Assembly: GCA_964538625.1 (NCBI GenBank)
Contig: CAZIGH010000014.1
Span: 1 to 64,000 of the forward strand
DNA length: 64,000 bases
Direction of reading: 5' to 3'
Origin: JAEUHM01 sp964538625
Lineage (GTDB): Bacteria; Verrucomicrobiota; Verrucomicrobiia; Verrucomicrobiales; Verrucomicrobiaceae
In this document: piece after piece, positions 1-9,121 of the stretch
Layout of the letters: every line of letters begins with the position of its first letter
How positions within the stretch are numbered: position 1 is the stretch's first letter
The notes under the pieces: model-generated
The model's input: the letters and a program-made list of their open reading frames with translations, nothing else
What the model was told of the DNA's origin: nothing
The model's database searches: none
Position numbers and translations under genes: made by a program

Positions 1-274
1 CGCCTTTGTCTATCTGGATTCCCTGGGCCCCGCCTCGAGCACAGCCACTCAGCCTTTACCGGTCCATAGCCTGGAATGCAGCACCCTCCGGAGGGGCGCG
101 GCACTTCCAGCACCTCGGAAGCTGGCCCAGCATGGTTGCTCGTGGCTGGGCGACCTGCGAGGGTGAAGGTGATTGGGAAGGTGCATTTGGCACGGCGGCT
201 GGCGGCACCATCTTCGCAACCAGCAGCCACAGTCTGGTTTCCCAGCCGCTGTGGCGGACGTTCATTCGGTGCTC
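1..274. other. Left-edge stretch without a recognised gene
   Basis: Short open frames exist on both strands, but none gives a recognisable protein, and the longer ones run into the ABC ATPase gene in another frame. The stretch probably holds the leader and promoter of the ABC exporter operon and perhaps the end of a gene outside the window. I could not identify a convincing promoter. Confidence 0.4.
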
Positions 275-937
275 ATGTTTCTGCTGAATGTTGATCGCAT
301 CGTAAAATCTCATGCCGGGAGTCAGGTGCTGCGCGGGGTATCCCTGGCTCTGGAACGCGGGGAGCGCGTGGCGTTGCTGGGGCCTTCGGGTTGCGGTAAG
401 ACGACCCTGCTCAACTGCATTGGCGGTGTGGACAAGCCAGACTCCGGTTCCGTCACCCTTGCGGATCGTGAGTTGACCAAGCTGAATGCTGACGCGCTGG
501 CAGAGGTGCGTCGGCACTCTTTGGGAACGGTGTTTCAGTTTTTTCATCTTCTGCCCACGCTCACTGCGGAGGAAAACATGGAGCTGCCGCTTAAGCTGAC
601 GGCAGTGCGTGCCGAGGAACGTAGGGCAAGGGTGGAGGCACTACTGGAGCGGGTAGGTCTGACGCATCGTGCCGCTGCACTGCCCGGAGAGATGTCCGGC
701 GGAGAAATGCAACGGGTGGCCATCGCACGGGCACTGATCCACCGCCCGCAGTTGCTTCTGGCAGATGAGCCGACGGGAAACCTGGATAGCGAGACCGGTG
801 CCAGCATCCTCGCCCTACTCAAAGAACTGACCGATGAGCATGAAACGGCGCTGCTCATGGTGACGCACAGCGAGGAGGCAGCGGCGGCGTGTCACAGGGT
901 GCTGCGGATGCGTGATGGACGGATCAGCGATGGATGA
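275..937 (+). CDS. AttE-like ABC transporter ATP-binding protein (LolD/MacB type)
   Basis: This is the cytoplasmic ATPase of an ABC exporter, 220 residues from the ATG at 275, the usual length for the LolD/MacB/FtsE group. Walker A GPSGCGKTT is at residues 36-44, the Q-loop near 88, the signature SGGEMQR at 141-147, Walker B LLLADE at 160-165 and the H-loop His at 197. The frame stays open upstream to 173, but the upstream residues do not resemble the family. The stop overlaps the start of the permease gene, which is followed by a lipocalin-like secreted protein. This order (ATPase, FtsX-type permease, CrtC/AttH-like protein) matches the AttEFGH arrangement. The substrate is unknown; a lipophilic or envelope compound is a guess. 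Confidence 0.9.
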   Translation: MFLLNVDRIVKSHAGSQVLRGVSLALERGERVALLGPSGCGKTTLLNCIGGVDKPDSGSVTLADRELTKLNADALAEVRRHSLGTVFQFFHLLPTLTAEENMELPLKLTAVRAEERRARVEALLERVGLTHRAAALPGEMSGGEMQRVAIARALIHRPQLLLADEPTGNLDSETGASILALLKELTDEHETALLMVTHSEEAAAACHRVLRMRDGRISDG

Positions 938-3479
938 TACGGGCATCATCCTCAGACAGTGTGCGCTGAGACACTGGCGTCTCGCCTGGCGTCAGCAGGG
1001 GCTTCTGCTGCTCATCCTGGCTCTCGGCACGGCCGTTCATGTGGCCATGCGGCTAGCCAACACTGCCGCCATGGAAGGATTTGGCAAGTTCACCGAGACG
1101 CTCACTCGGGACACGGATTGGACGCTGCGTGCTCCCGCTGGCTCACTGCATGAGGAATGGCTGCGGGAAATGCGTCAGGCGCTGGATCCGCTGCCTGTGA
1201 CACTGCTGCCCGTCGTGGAGGCGACCATCGTTCCCGCCACCACATTCAAGCAGGCAACCATCGGCTCGTTGCCAACGTGGCGGCTGGTGGGCATGGATCT
1301 GGTGGCGCTTCAGAACCTGCGCTCCTCGGTTTCGCTACCCGCTTCTCTGGAGAACACACAGGATGGGGATGTCTTTGCCGGAGAACGGATGGCCAAGGTT
1401 CATGGTTGGAAGCCGGGCGACGTCATCGAAGTGGTCATCAATGACGACGTTGTGCCGTTGCGCCTTGGCAGTCTCATGCCCACGCTTCCAGACCTGCCTG
1501 CACCGCCGGATAACTTGCTGCTGATGGATCTGCCTGCGGCGCAAAAGCACCTCCAGCGCGGAGCAGAGATGGATCGCGTGGAAGTCGTGGCACCCAGCGG
1601 CGGCACCTTCCCCTCGCTGAGAGAAGACACAAGGGCGCTGCTGGAAGGCATAGCGGCCGGTCGCTGGCAGGTGTTAGGCGGCGAAGATCGACGAGCGCTG
1701 GCTGAAGGTATGACGGCCGCCTTTCGCCTGAACCTCACCATCCTCTCCCTGCTGGCGCTTCTGGTGGGAGGTTACCTCATGTTTCAAGCCCTAGACGGTG
1801 TCGTCATTCGCCGTCGTGAGGAGATAGCCATCCTGCGTTCTCTAGGCATGACCGCAGGCACCATCCGGAGAGCCTTTCTCCTTGAGGCTGCACTGCTGGG
1901 ACTGCTTGCTGGGCTGGTGGGTGTGGTATTGGGGTGGCTGGGCGCTCAAACCGCCGTGAAAGGTGTGGCTGCCACCATGACTGCCCTATATGGCGCAAGC
2001 AGCGCCAGTTCTACGACCTTGGCAGCGGGGGAATGGGTGGTCGGCGTGGCGCTGAGCATCGCCACCAGTCTCATCGCAGCCTGGCTGCCGGCAAGTCATG
2101 CAGCAGCAGTGCCGCCAGCACAGGCACTCGGGCGTCATGCCGTGGTATGGCAGGGCACCAGCCCCTGGAGGGCCGAGTTCAGCGGCTTGGTGCTGGCTGC
2201 GGCCGCAGTGCTACTAGCGCAGCTCCCACCCTGGCAGTCTGGCTCCATGCGCATCCCGCTTGGTGCCTATCTGGCCGCACTGACATGGCTGCTAGGGGCC
2301 AGCCTCCTGGCGGGTGCATTCCTCAGACTGTTTCGCGTGCCTGCCGGTTCGGTGGGCACCGTAGCCTTCAGCCATCTGCGTCGTCCTTCACTCAGGCACC
2401 GCTTCGCCGTGGCCGCACTTACAAGCGCTGTGGCCATGACCACAGGCATGGCCATCATGATTGCCAGTTTTGACCACACCATGCGGAGCTGGATTCAGCG
2501 TTCCATGCGCGCAGACATCTACGTTTCCAGCGCTGGGGCGCAGAGTGCTTCCAGCACGCACCAAATCCGCTCAGGGACCGTACAAACCATCGCAGCCATG
2601 TCTCAAGTCAGCGAGGCAGCTTCTGTTCACTATGCCGTGGTGCAGCTGCCAGGCGGGCCGTCATCCATCCTGGGCAGCGACATGGAGTTCGCCGAGAAGC
2701 ATGACCTGCACGCTTGGCTTCAGCCGCCACCCTCAGGCTGGTGGCGGAGTGAGGAGCAGCTGGGTGTCATCAACGAAAGCCTGGCCACTCGCCTAGGCTG
2801 CACTGTGGGTGATACCTTGCAGGTTCCCACGCCGCATGGCTTGCGGCAGGTTCGAGTGGTGGGGATGTACGCCGACTATGGAAACGAACGCGGCTCCCTT
2901 CTCGTACCAGCAGGCCGTTTTCACGAATGGTTTGGGCATCGGGACGCTTGGCGGGTAGCGCTCATGCTGAAGCCGGGTGTGGACGCGGAGACCTTCCGTG
3001 CCAAGCTGCAGCAGGATTACCCTGGCTTGAGTGTTTTCACCCAGTCCCATCTGCGCAGCGAGGCGCTGCGTATCTTCCGCCAGACCTTCGCAGTCACTTA
3101 TGCGCTGGAGGCAGTGGGAGTGGTGGTGGCCGTAGCAGGGCTGGGTCTGGCTTTGGCAGGTCTCATGCTGGATCGCCGCTCCGATCTCACCACGCTGCGG
3201 GCCATGGGCTTCACGAAACGTGACCTGGCTCGCGCCTGCGCACTGGAAGGCTTTGGGCTGGGAATCGCAGGTGTGACGACGGGCGCGCTCAGTGGTTTGT
3301 GGCTAGGCTGGCTGCTTATTGCGCGGGTGAACAAGCAGGCTTTCGGCTGGACGCTATCATTCTCCTTCCCTTGGGTGCAGATCCTTGTTTTGTGCCTGGC
3401 AGTTGTCTTGGCCGGCACACTGGTTGCGGCCTTTGTTGGCCGCTGGAGTTCCACCCTCAAGTCCGAACAGGAAGAATGA
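930..3479 (+). CDS. AttF/AttG-like fused FtsX-family ABC permease
   Basis: Inner-membrane permease partner of the preceding ATPase, about 849 residues. It has an N-terminal membrane segment (about residues 18-36), a periplasmic region, then three hydrophobic segments at about 265-400 containing the FtsX-like core (RRREEIAILRSLGMT). A second half follows with another periplasmic domain and a second FtsX core near the C-terminus (RRSDLTTLRAMGFTKRDL). The protein therefore looks like two permease domains in one chain. I chose the ATG at 930, which overlaps the ATPase stop; GTG 912 and ATG 915 are alternatives. The stop overlaps the next start in an ATGA, so the three genes are probably translationally coupled. 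Confidence 0.85.
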   Translation: MDDTGIILRQCALRHWRLAWRQQGLLLLILALGTAVHVAMRLANTAAMEGFGKFTETLTRDTDWTLRAPAGSLHEEWLREMRQALDPLPVTLLPVVEATIVPATTFKQATIGSLPTWRLVGMDLVALQNLRSSVSLPASLENTQDGDVFAGERMAKVHGWKPGDVIEVVINDDVVPLRLGSLMPTLPDLPAPPDNLLLMDLPAAQKHLQRGAEMDRVEVVAPSGGTFPSLREDTRALLEGIAAGRWQVLGGEDRRALAEGMTAAFRLNLTILSLLALLVGGYLMFQALDGVVIRRREEIAILRSLGMTAGTIRRAFLLEAALLGLLAGLVGVVLGWLGAQTAVKGVAATMTALYGASSASSTTLAAGEWVVGVALSIATSLIAAWLPASHAAAVPPAQALGRHAVVWQGTSPWRAEFSGLVLAAAAVLLAQLPPWQSGSMRIPLGAYLAALTWLLGASLLAGAFLRLFRVPAGSVGTVAFSHLRRPSLRHRFAVAALTSAVAMTTGMAIMIASFDHTMRSWIQRSMRADIYVSSAGAQSASSTHQIRSGTVQTIAAMSQVSEAASVHYAVVQLPGGPSSILGSDMEFAEKHDLHAWLQPPPSGWWRSEEQLGVINESLATRLGCTVGDTLQVPTPHGLRQVRVVGMYADYGNERGSLLVPAGRFHEWFGHRDAWRVALMLKPGVDAETFRAKLQQDYPGLSVFTQSHLRSEALRIFRQTFAVTYALEAVGVVVAVAGLGLALAGLMLDRRSDLTTLRAMGFTKRDLARACALEGFGLGIAGVTTGALSGLWLGWLLIARVNKQAFGWTLSFSFPWVQILVLCLAVVLAGTLVAAFVGRWSSTLKSEQEE

Positions 3480-4525
3480 AACCCCTACTGCTCTTTTCCT
3501 TGGTGCTTCTTTCCCAAGTCTGCGCCGCCTTTGAACAAGCCAGACCGGGGCGCGTTTTTGAGTTTCCCCGAGACCATGGCAGTCACCCGGAGTTCCGCAC
3601 AGAGTGGTGGTACATCACAGGGCACTTGGAAGCCGGAGAAGCGCGACGCTTCGGCTTCCAAATCACTTTTTTCCGACAGGCCTCAGAGGATGGGCAGTCT
3701 CACCTTCACCTTGCTCACACTGCCTTGCTGGATGCAGCCACGGGCCGCTTCCTGCATCAGGAGCGGCTCCATCGCGAGGGCTGGGATGCCTACGCATCCA
3801 CCGAGACGCTCGCTCTTCGGAATGGAAACTGGACCCTCAACATGGTGGGCGAGGCCATGTCTGCGAGAGCCACCATCCACCATGATGCGCTGCTGGACCT
3901 CACGCTCAGGCCAGCCAAGCCACTCGTCTTCTTTGGTAAAAATGGAGTGTCCAGTAAGGGAGCGTCAGAACAGGCTGCGAGCCACTACCTCACCTTTCCG
4001 CGCCTCGCAGTGGAAGGCACGGTCAGTCTTGGGACGGAGAAACTTGAGGTCAAGGGGCAGGCGTGGATGGACCACGAGTTCAGCAGCAGCCAGCTGGATG
4101 AGGGGCAGGTAGGCTGGGACTGGGCTTCCATTCAGCTGAATGATGGAACGGAAGTCATGGTCTATCGCATGAGACTTGCGGATGGTAGCAGCGACCCCAA
4201 CGGCACCACGCTCGCATGGATTGACAAAGCAGGCACAGTCCGCCACATCGGCTCCTCCTCGTTCCAGTGGACACCGGGTGAAAAGTGGACAAGCCCCAAG
4301 AGCCAGGCCAGTTACCCCATCCGACCCGTCATCGAAGCTGAGGGAAGAACCTTTCGACTGGTGCCACTTCAGCCTGAGCAGGAGATTCACGGCGAAGTCA
4401 CTGGACTCTCTTATTGGGAAGGCGCTTGCGATGTTTGGGATGCTGAAGGCAGGGTCATCGGGCGCGCATTTCTCGAACTCGCGGGTTATAGTGGGGACCT
4501 CGGACGGCATCTCCGCGGACGGTAG
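3476..4525 (+). CDS. AttH-like secreted lipocalin-fold protein (CrtC/hydroxyneurosporene-dehydrogenase-like)
   Basis: Predicted exported protein of 349 residues with a clear signal peptide (MKPLLLFSLVLLSQVCAAFE). The start of the mature protein carries the EWWYITGHL motif (residues 43-51) typical of the CrtC/AttH family, and WMDHEFSSSQ and GWDWASIQLNDG follow near residues 197-225. Family members form two lipocalin-like barrels. AttH is the periplasmic or surface component encoded with AttEFG transporters, which fits the order here. The ATG overlaps the permease stop. A hydratase reaction as in carotenoid CrtC is not implied by this context. Confidence 0.82.
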   Translation: MKPLLLFSLVLLSQVCAAFEQARPGRVFEFPRDHGSHPEFRTEWWYITGHLEAGEARRFGFQITFFRQASEDGQSHLHLAHTALLDAATGRFLHQERLHREGWDAYASTETLALRNGNWTLNMVGEAMSARATIHHDALLDLTLRPAKPLVFFGKNGVSSKGASEQAASHYLTFPRLAVEGTVSLGTEKLEVKGQAWMDHEFSSSQLDEGQVGWDWASIQLNDGTEVMVYRMRLADGSSDPNGTTLAWIDKAGTVRHIGSSSFQWTPGEKWTSPKSQASYPIRPVIEAEGRTFRLVPLQPEQEIHGEVTGLSYWEGACDVWDAEGRVIGRAFLELAGYSGDLGRHLRGR

Positions 4526-4724
4526 CTCGCTCCCCGTGCGAACCGCCATACGCAGCCGCTTGAATGACGGTGTTGAAGACCCGGCATCCTCGCAAGGCTC
4601 CTTCCCTGGCAGTGTCCTTGTGGAGGCGTCATTGGACTTGCAGAATCCCGCCCGCCATCTTGGTGGATACTGATTTAGTCGCTCGGGAAGATTGGAGATC
4701 GGGTGGCTTGGCGTATAGTTCCCC

Positions 4725-6917
4725 ATGCGCATCGTTTTTGCAGCACTTGCTCTCACGCTTCCCATCACGTCGGTGGCGAACTCGGCTGCACCCAGTTTCC
4801 GCAATCAGGTGCAGCCCATCCTGGCCAAGTATGGTTGCTCTTCGGGTGCCTGCCATGGGGCGGCGGCGGGTCAGGGCGGCTTCCGGCTGTCGCTGCTAGG
4901 TTACGATGACCTCGGCGACCATCTGAGCATCACCCGTGCCGCAAATGGTCGGCGCATCGTTGTGGAAGACCCAGCACGCAGCCTGCTGCTGCTCAAGGCC
5001 ACCCGCAGCATACCGCACAAAGGAGGGGAAAAGATCAAGGCGGATTCTCGCGAGTATCAAATCCTCGCAGACTGGATAGCGCACGGTGCACCGGGCCCCA
5101 AGCCGGATGATGCGCGCATTCAAAGAATCGAGATCACCCCGCCGCAGATCACCTTAAAACCCGGCACCAAGCACGCGCTCAAGGTCACCGCATACTTTAA
5201 CAACGGAAGGAGTGAAGACGTCACCCGCTGGGCCAAATACACCGCCGGAAACACGAGTGTCGCTAACGTGGATGAGCAGGGCATGGTCAGCGTGGTCGGT
5301 TACGGAGAGGGAACCGTCACCGCTTGGTATCTGAGTTCACTCTCCATCGCCACCGTCACTGCTCCATTTGAACAAGCGCGAGATGAAGCCGCGTTCGCAG
5401 CTTTCAAACCACGAAACTTCATCGATGAAGAAGTGGCAGCCAAGCTCTCCCAGCTCAACATTCCCCCGTCCGCACGGTGCAGTGACGATGAGTTCATCCG
5501 CAGAGCTTTTCTCGATACGATCGGCGTGCTCCCCACCGCAGAAGAAGTGCGGACGTTCCTCGCCGACAAGACGGAGAGCAAGAGAGATGCCCTCATCGCC
5601 TCGCTGCTAAGACGGCCCGAGTTCGTGGATTACTGGTCCTACAAGTGGTCCGACCTCCTCCTCGTTCAGAGTGACAAGCTGGCAGTGACCCCCATGTTCA
5701 GCTACTACCAGTGGATCCGCCGCAACGTCGAGCTCAACACACCTTGGGATGCCATGGTGCGCGAACTCATCACGGCCACAGGCAGCACCTTGGAGAACGG
5801 AGCGGCGAACTTTTTTACCCTCCATGACGAGCCCACCAAGCTCGCCGAGAACGTCAGCGTGGCCTTCATGGGCATGGCCATCAACTGCGCCAAGTGCCAC
5901 AACCACCCCATGGAGAAGTGGACGAACGACCAATACTACGCCTTCTCCAACCTCTTTTCCCGCGTGCGGTCGAAGAACGGCCAGACCGCAGACGAGCGAG
6001 TCATCTTCTCCGCGTCCGAGGGAGATCTCATTCAACCACTCACAGGTAAGCCCCAAGCCCCTGCTCCTCTGGACGCACCTTCATTGCCCATCACGGATAC
6101 CAAAGACCGCCGTATCTCCTTGGCGAACTGGTTGACCAGCCCATCGAATCCTTACTTCACCCGCAGCATTACCAACCGCGTGTGGGCGAACTTCTTCGGA
6201 GTGGGCCTGGTCGAGGCGGTGGATGACTTGCGCATGACCAATCCCGCCAGCAACGAGAGGCTCCTCAACGCAGCTGCGGAGCACTTGGTGGCAAGCAAGT
6301 TCAATCTCAAAGCGCTCATGACCGCCATCCTGCAAAGCGAGACCTACCAGCGCAGCAGCGTGCCGCTCGCAGGCAACAAGGCGGACCGCCGCTTTTACTC
6401 TCGCTATTACCCGAAGCGCCTCATGGCCGAGGTGCTTCTGGATGCCATTAGTCAAGTGACCGCCGTGCCCACCCGTTTCAATGTCGAAAGACGCAATGCG
6501 AATCGCGGCTTAGGCACCGCCTACCCCATGGGTTATCGCGCCGTGCAGCTTCCAGACACCAATACGCGGAGCGCTTTCCTCGCAGGCTTTGGCAGGCCAG
6601 ACCGCGTGCAAACCTGCGAGTGTGAACGCACCAATGAACCCAGCATGGCGCAGGCCCTCCACATGGCCAACGGCGATACCTTGAATGAGAAGCTCAAACA
6701 AAAGGGCAACCGCGTGGATCAACTGCTCACCTCTGGGAAGAGCGAGAGCGAAATCATCGAGGAAATCTATCTCGCCAGTGTCAGCAGACACCCCACTGGT
6801 GACGAGCTGGCCGCCATGACCGCAGCCCTTGCCGGAGCGAGGGAAGACAAGCGCGAGGTTCTTCAGGACATCCTTTGGAGCCTACTCAGCTCCAGGGACT
6901 TTGTCTTCAACCACTAA
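4725..6917 (+). CDS. PSCyt1 / DUF1549 / DUF1553 protein with Ig-like domain
   Basis: Secreted or periplasmic protein of 730 residues of the type abundant in Planctomycetes and Verrucomicrobia. Order: signal peptide (1-20); a cytochrome-like PSCyt1 segment with a haem-type motif CSSGACH (38-44); a bacterial Ig-like domain at about 140-215; DUF1549 at about 225-430, with a second c-type haem-like motif CAKCH near 388; and DUF1553 at about 450-725. In these phyla it is usually followed by a DUF1501 sulfatase-like gene. Here the next gene is tsaD on the other strand, so the partner is absent. Function unknown; a redox or polysaccharide role is suggested only by family context. The 3' end overlaps tsaD by 4 bases. 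Confidence 0.88.
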   Translation: MRIVFAALALTLPITSVANSAAPSFRNQVQPILAKYGCSSGACHGAAAGQGGFRLSLLGYDDLGDHLSITRAANGRRIVVEDPARSLLLLKATRSIPHKGGEKIKADSREYQILADWIAHGAPGPKPDDARIQRIEITPPQITLKPGTKHALKVTAYFNNGRSEDVTRWAKYTAGNTSVANVDEQGMVSVVGYGEGTVTAWYLSSLSIATVTAPFEQARDEAAFAAFKPRNFIDEEVAAKLSQLNIPPSARCSDDEFIRRAFLDTIGVLPTAEEVRTFLADKTESKRDALIASLLRRPEFVDYWSYKWSDLLLVQSDKLAVTPMFSYYQWIRRNVELNTPWDAMVRELITATGSTLENGAANFFTLHDEPTKLAENVSVAFMGMAINCAKCHNHPMEKWTNDQYYAFSNLFSRVRSKNGQTADERVIFSASEGDLIQPLTGKPQAPAPLDAPSLPITDTKDRRISLANWLTSPSNPYFTRSITNRVWANFFGVGLVEAVDDLRMTNPASNERLLNAAAEHLVASKFNLKALMTAILQSETYQRSSVPLAGNKADRRFYSRYYPKRLMAEVLLDAISQVTAVPTRFNVERRNANRGLGTAYPMGYRAVQLPDTNTRSAFLAGFGRPDRVQTCECERTNEPSMAQALHMANGDTLNEKLKQKGNRVDQLLTSGKSESEIIEEIYLASVSRHPTGDELAAMTAALAGAREDKREVLQDILWSLLSSRDFVFNH

Positions 6918-7930
6918 GCGGCATCCAGTTTCCAGTGCGGGTCCACTTCCTGGGTGAGTGGCGAGTCAAAGCCCGACCGGAAGCGCAAGGCTGCGGCAAA
7001 GGCCACCATGCCCGCATTGTCGGTGCACAGACTGGGTGCCGCCAGCAGCAACTCCAAGCCCTCTCGCTCACAGGTTTCTCGCATTTTGGTTCGCAGTCGG
7101 GTGTTACAACTCACCCCACCTGAAATGGCGATGATTCGTTGATTCAGCTTCCTTGCAGCCAGCAGCGTCTTTTCCACCAGCACATCCACCACCGCCTCCT
7201 GCACCGAGGCGCATACATTAGCCAGCGTCCCGGGTGCATTCAGATCAAGCTTAGGCAGCGTGTAGAGCACCGCCGTTTTCAAGCCGGAAAAAGAAAAGTC
7301 CAGTGGCGAGTCAGCTAGCCGACTGCGTGGCAAGTCAAGCGCGGTGGGATCTCCACCCTGTTCACGAACGATCCGATCAATCTCCGGTCCACCTGGATAA
7401 GGCAGCCCCAGCATGCGCGCCACCTTGTCCATGCACTCGCCCGCCGCATCATCGCGCGTTCTGCCCAGCAGCGAGTAGCGACCCACCTCGTGAATCTGCA
7501 CCAGCATCGTGTGCCCACCGCTCACGATCAGCCCCAGCGCAGGCACCACTTCCCTGCGATCCACAAATGGTGAGAGCAGATGTGCCTCCATGTGATTGAT
7601 GGCCAGGAAAGGCTTGCGCTCCGCCACCGCTAGCGCCTTGGCCATGGATGTGCCGACGAGCAGTGAACTCACCAGGCCGGGACCACAGGTGGCTGCAAAC
7701 GCCACCACCTCGGAAAGCCCCACACCCGCCTCCTCCATCACCGCCTCTACCAGTGGCCGCACCCTTGTAATGTGGCTGCGCGAAGCCACCTCCGGCACGA
7801 TACCGCCATATTGCCGATGAATCGGAATCTGAGAGTGCAACTTAGAGGACAGGATGCGCCCGTCCACACTGCACACTGCGGCGGCCGTTTCGTCACAAGA
7901 CGTTTCAAGGGCTAGGATGGCGGAAATCAA
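6914..7930 (-). CDS. tsaD: tRNA N6-threonylcarbamoyladenosine transferase TsaD
   Basis: Transfers threonylcarbamoyl from TC-AMP to A37 of ANN-decoding tRNAs, with TsaB and TsaE, in the cytoplasm. The 338-residue length is standard. The N-terminus ILALETSCDET is the family signature, and the metal-binding NHMEAH motif is at residues 112-117. IVSGGHT and the late motif AISGGVSCN with a downstream DNAGMVA match the ASKHA fold. It converges on the DUF1553 gene with a 4-base overlap. The genes for its partners are not in the window. Confidence 0.97.
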   Translation of the reverse strand: MISAILALETSCDETAAAVCSVDGRILSSKLHSQIPIHRQYGGIVPEVASRSHITRVRPLVEAVMEEAGVGLSEVVAFAATCGPGLVSSLLVGTSMAKALAVAERKPFLAINHMEAHLLSPFVDRREVVPALGLIVSGGHTMLVQIHEVGRYSLLGRTRDDAAGECMDKVARMLGLPYPGGPEIDRIVREQGGDPTALDLPRSRLADSPLDFSFSGLKTAVLYTLPKLDLNAPGTLANVCASVQEAVVDVLVEKTLLAARKLNQRIIAISGGVSCNTRLRTKMRETCEREGLELLLAAPSLCTDNAGMVAFAAALRFRSGFDSPLTQEVDPHWKLDAA

Positions 7931-8011
7931 GCCGCAATGCTAGCGGCAGCTATTGGCTGAGGCAATCGGATTGACCTCTTGGGTAAGGTGGAAAGCTCCC
8001 ACTTCCAATGC

Positions 8012-8833
8012 ATGTTCGATCAAGCTATGGAAATCGTCACGACCCCAACTCTCGTCTGGCTAAGGAACGCCATTGCGGCTTGTGAAACTGAAATCATGGT
8101 GGTCAGCCCATTCGTGGGCACGCAGTTGAATCATGAGCTCACTAGGCTTCGACCAGGAATAAGGAAACGTTTGATCACCAGAACGGAGCTTCAAGTGTTT
8201 GCATCCAGTGCTTCCGATTTGGAAGCTGTAATCGAGTTCGCTGAAGTGGGCGGCAAGATCGATAGCCTTTCCGGTTTACACGCCAAACTGTACGTTATCG
8301 ACGGTCAGGTTGCTTTAGTCACTTCTGCCAACGCAACGCATTCCGGTTTTTGCTGCAATTGGGAGTGTGGGGTTGTGATTGATGATCGTAACCAAGTTGA
8401 CCAGTTGGTTCAGGAAGCGAACCGGGGTTTTGGCTCTCCGAGTTCGCCGCAGACATGGAGCTGCGCGGACCTCAAGTCACTCAGACCCGCAGTTGCTCAA
8501 ATGAAAACAGGCCTACCGGCGCCCAGAGCGGCAGGCATGCTGGTGCATGGTGACATCCCGGAGTTTTCGCTCCCTCGCAACCTCTGGGAAAACTGCTTCC
8601 AGACTTTACCGGGCTGGACGAAGCTCACCCTGGAGGCTCTCACGCAAATCAGGACTCCGGAGTTTGTTATCGATGAAGTTTACCAGGAAGCGCTGGCCCG
8701 TGCGCAAATCGCTTACCCGAACAATCGAAACCGAAGGGAGAAGGTGCGCCAGCAACTTCAGAGGCTCCGAGAGCTTGGGGTGGTTGAGTTTCTTGGCAAG
8801 GGACGCTACCGGCTTCTAATGCGGCCCGCGTAG
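8012..8833 (+). CDS. PLD-superfamily nuclease with DpnI-C-like winged-helix tail
   Basis: A predicted nuclease or phosphodiesterase of about 273 residues. The single HKD motif HAKLYVID lies at residues 90-97, followed by SANATHSGF, as in one-HKD enzymes that act as dimers. After a linker, the last 60 residues (PNNRNRREKVRQQLQRLRELG, then FLGKGRYRL) resemble the C-terminal winged helix of DpnI-type restriction enzymes, which reads DNA sequence or methylation. The start is uncertain: TTG 7979, GTG 7988, ATG 8012 and ATG 8027 are in frame and none has a good ribosome site. No methyltransferase is adjacent. A restriction or defence role is inference; the PLD fold is well supported. Confidence 0.75.
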   Translation: MFDQAMEIVTTPTLVWLRNAIAACETEIMVVSPFVGTQLNHELTRLRPGIRKRLITRTELQVFASSASDLEAVIEFAEVGGKIDSLSGLHAKLYVIDGQVALVTSANATHSGFCCNWECGVVIDDRNQVDQLVQEANRGFGSPSSPQTWSCADLKSLRPAVAQMKTGLPAPRAAGMLVHGDIPEFSLPRNLWENCFQTLPGWTKLTLEALTQIRTPEFVIDEVYQEALARAQIAYPNNRNRREKVRQQLQRLRELGVVEFLGKGRYRLLMRPA

Positions 8834-8898
8834 AGGGGATCTCCATCCTTAGTCTCTGTCGCCACGCGGGCCCCATGACACCTCTCGATGTCATGGGG
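8823..8898 (+). terminator. Two overlapping inverted repeats after the PLD gene
   Basis: A perfect 10-bp stem (CCCCATGACA at 8871-8880, TGTCATGGGG at 8889-8898, 8-base loop) lies 38 bases past the PLD stop. A second 9-bp pair (GGCCCGCGT at 8823-8831 with ACGCGGGCC at 8864-8872) shares two bases with it, so the two structures compete. There is no T-run, so this is either a non-canonical terminator or a 3' RNA structure. Confidence 0.5.
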
Positions 8899-9121
8899 GA
8901 TCGATGCCGTAAACGCTCTCATAGGTCACCACGCTGCTGCGGGGGGATCTGGCAAAGACGGAGTGAAGGGCGCGCTTGAGGAGATGGGAGAGATGGTTCA
9001 TGACCCGCGCATTATCCCCCTCTGTCGGGAAGAGCACCATCGGACCATGGACCTACGACTTTGGTCGGAGGCTTGGAGGAACTTCACCGTAGGGAGATGC
9101 GAGCTGAAGGCGCTAAATCTG
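8899..9121. other. Intergenic stretch with no gene found
   Basis: Between the hairpin and the end of tyrS. An open frame running from 8888 continues through tyrS in the wrong sense and has no protein-like character. Nothing else seen. Confidence 0.4.
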
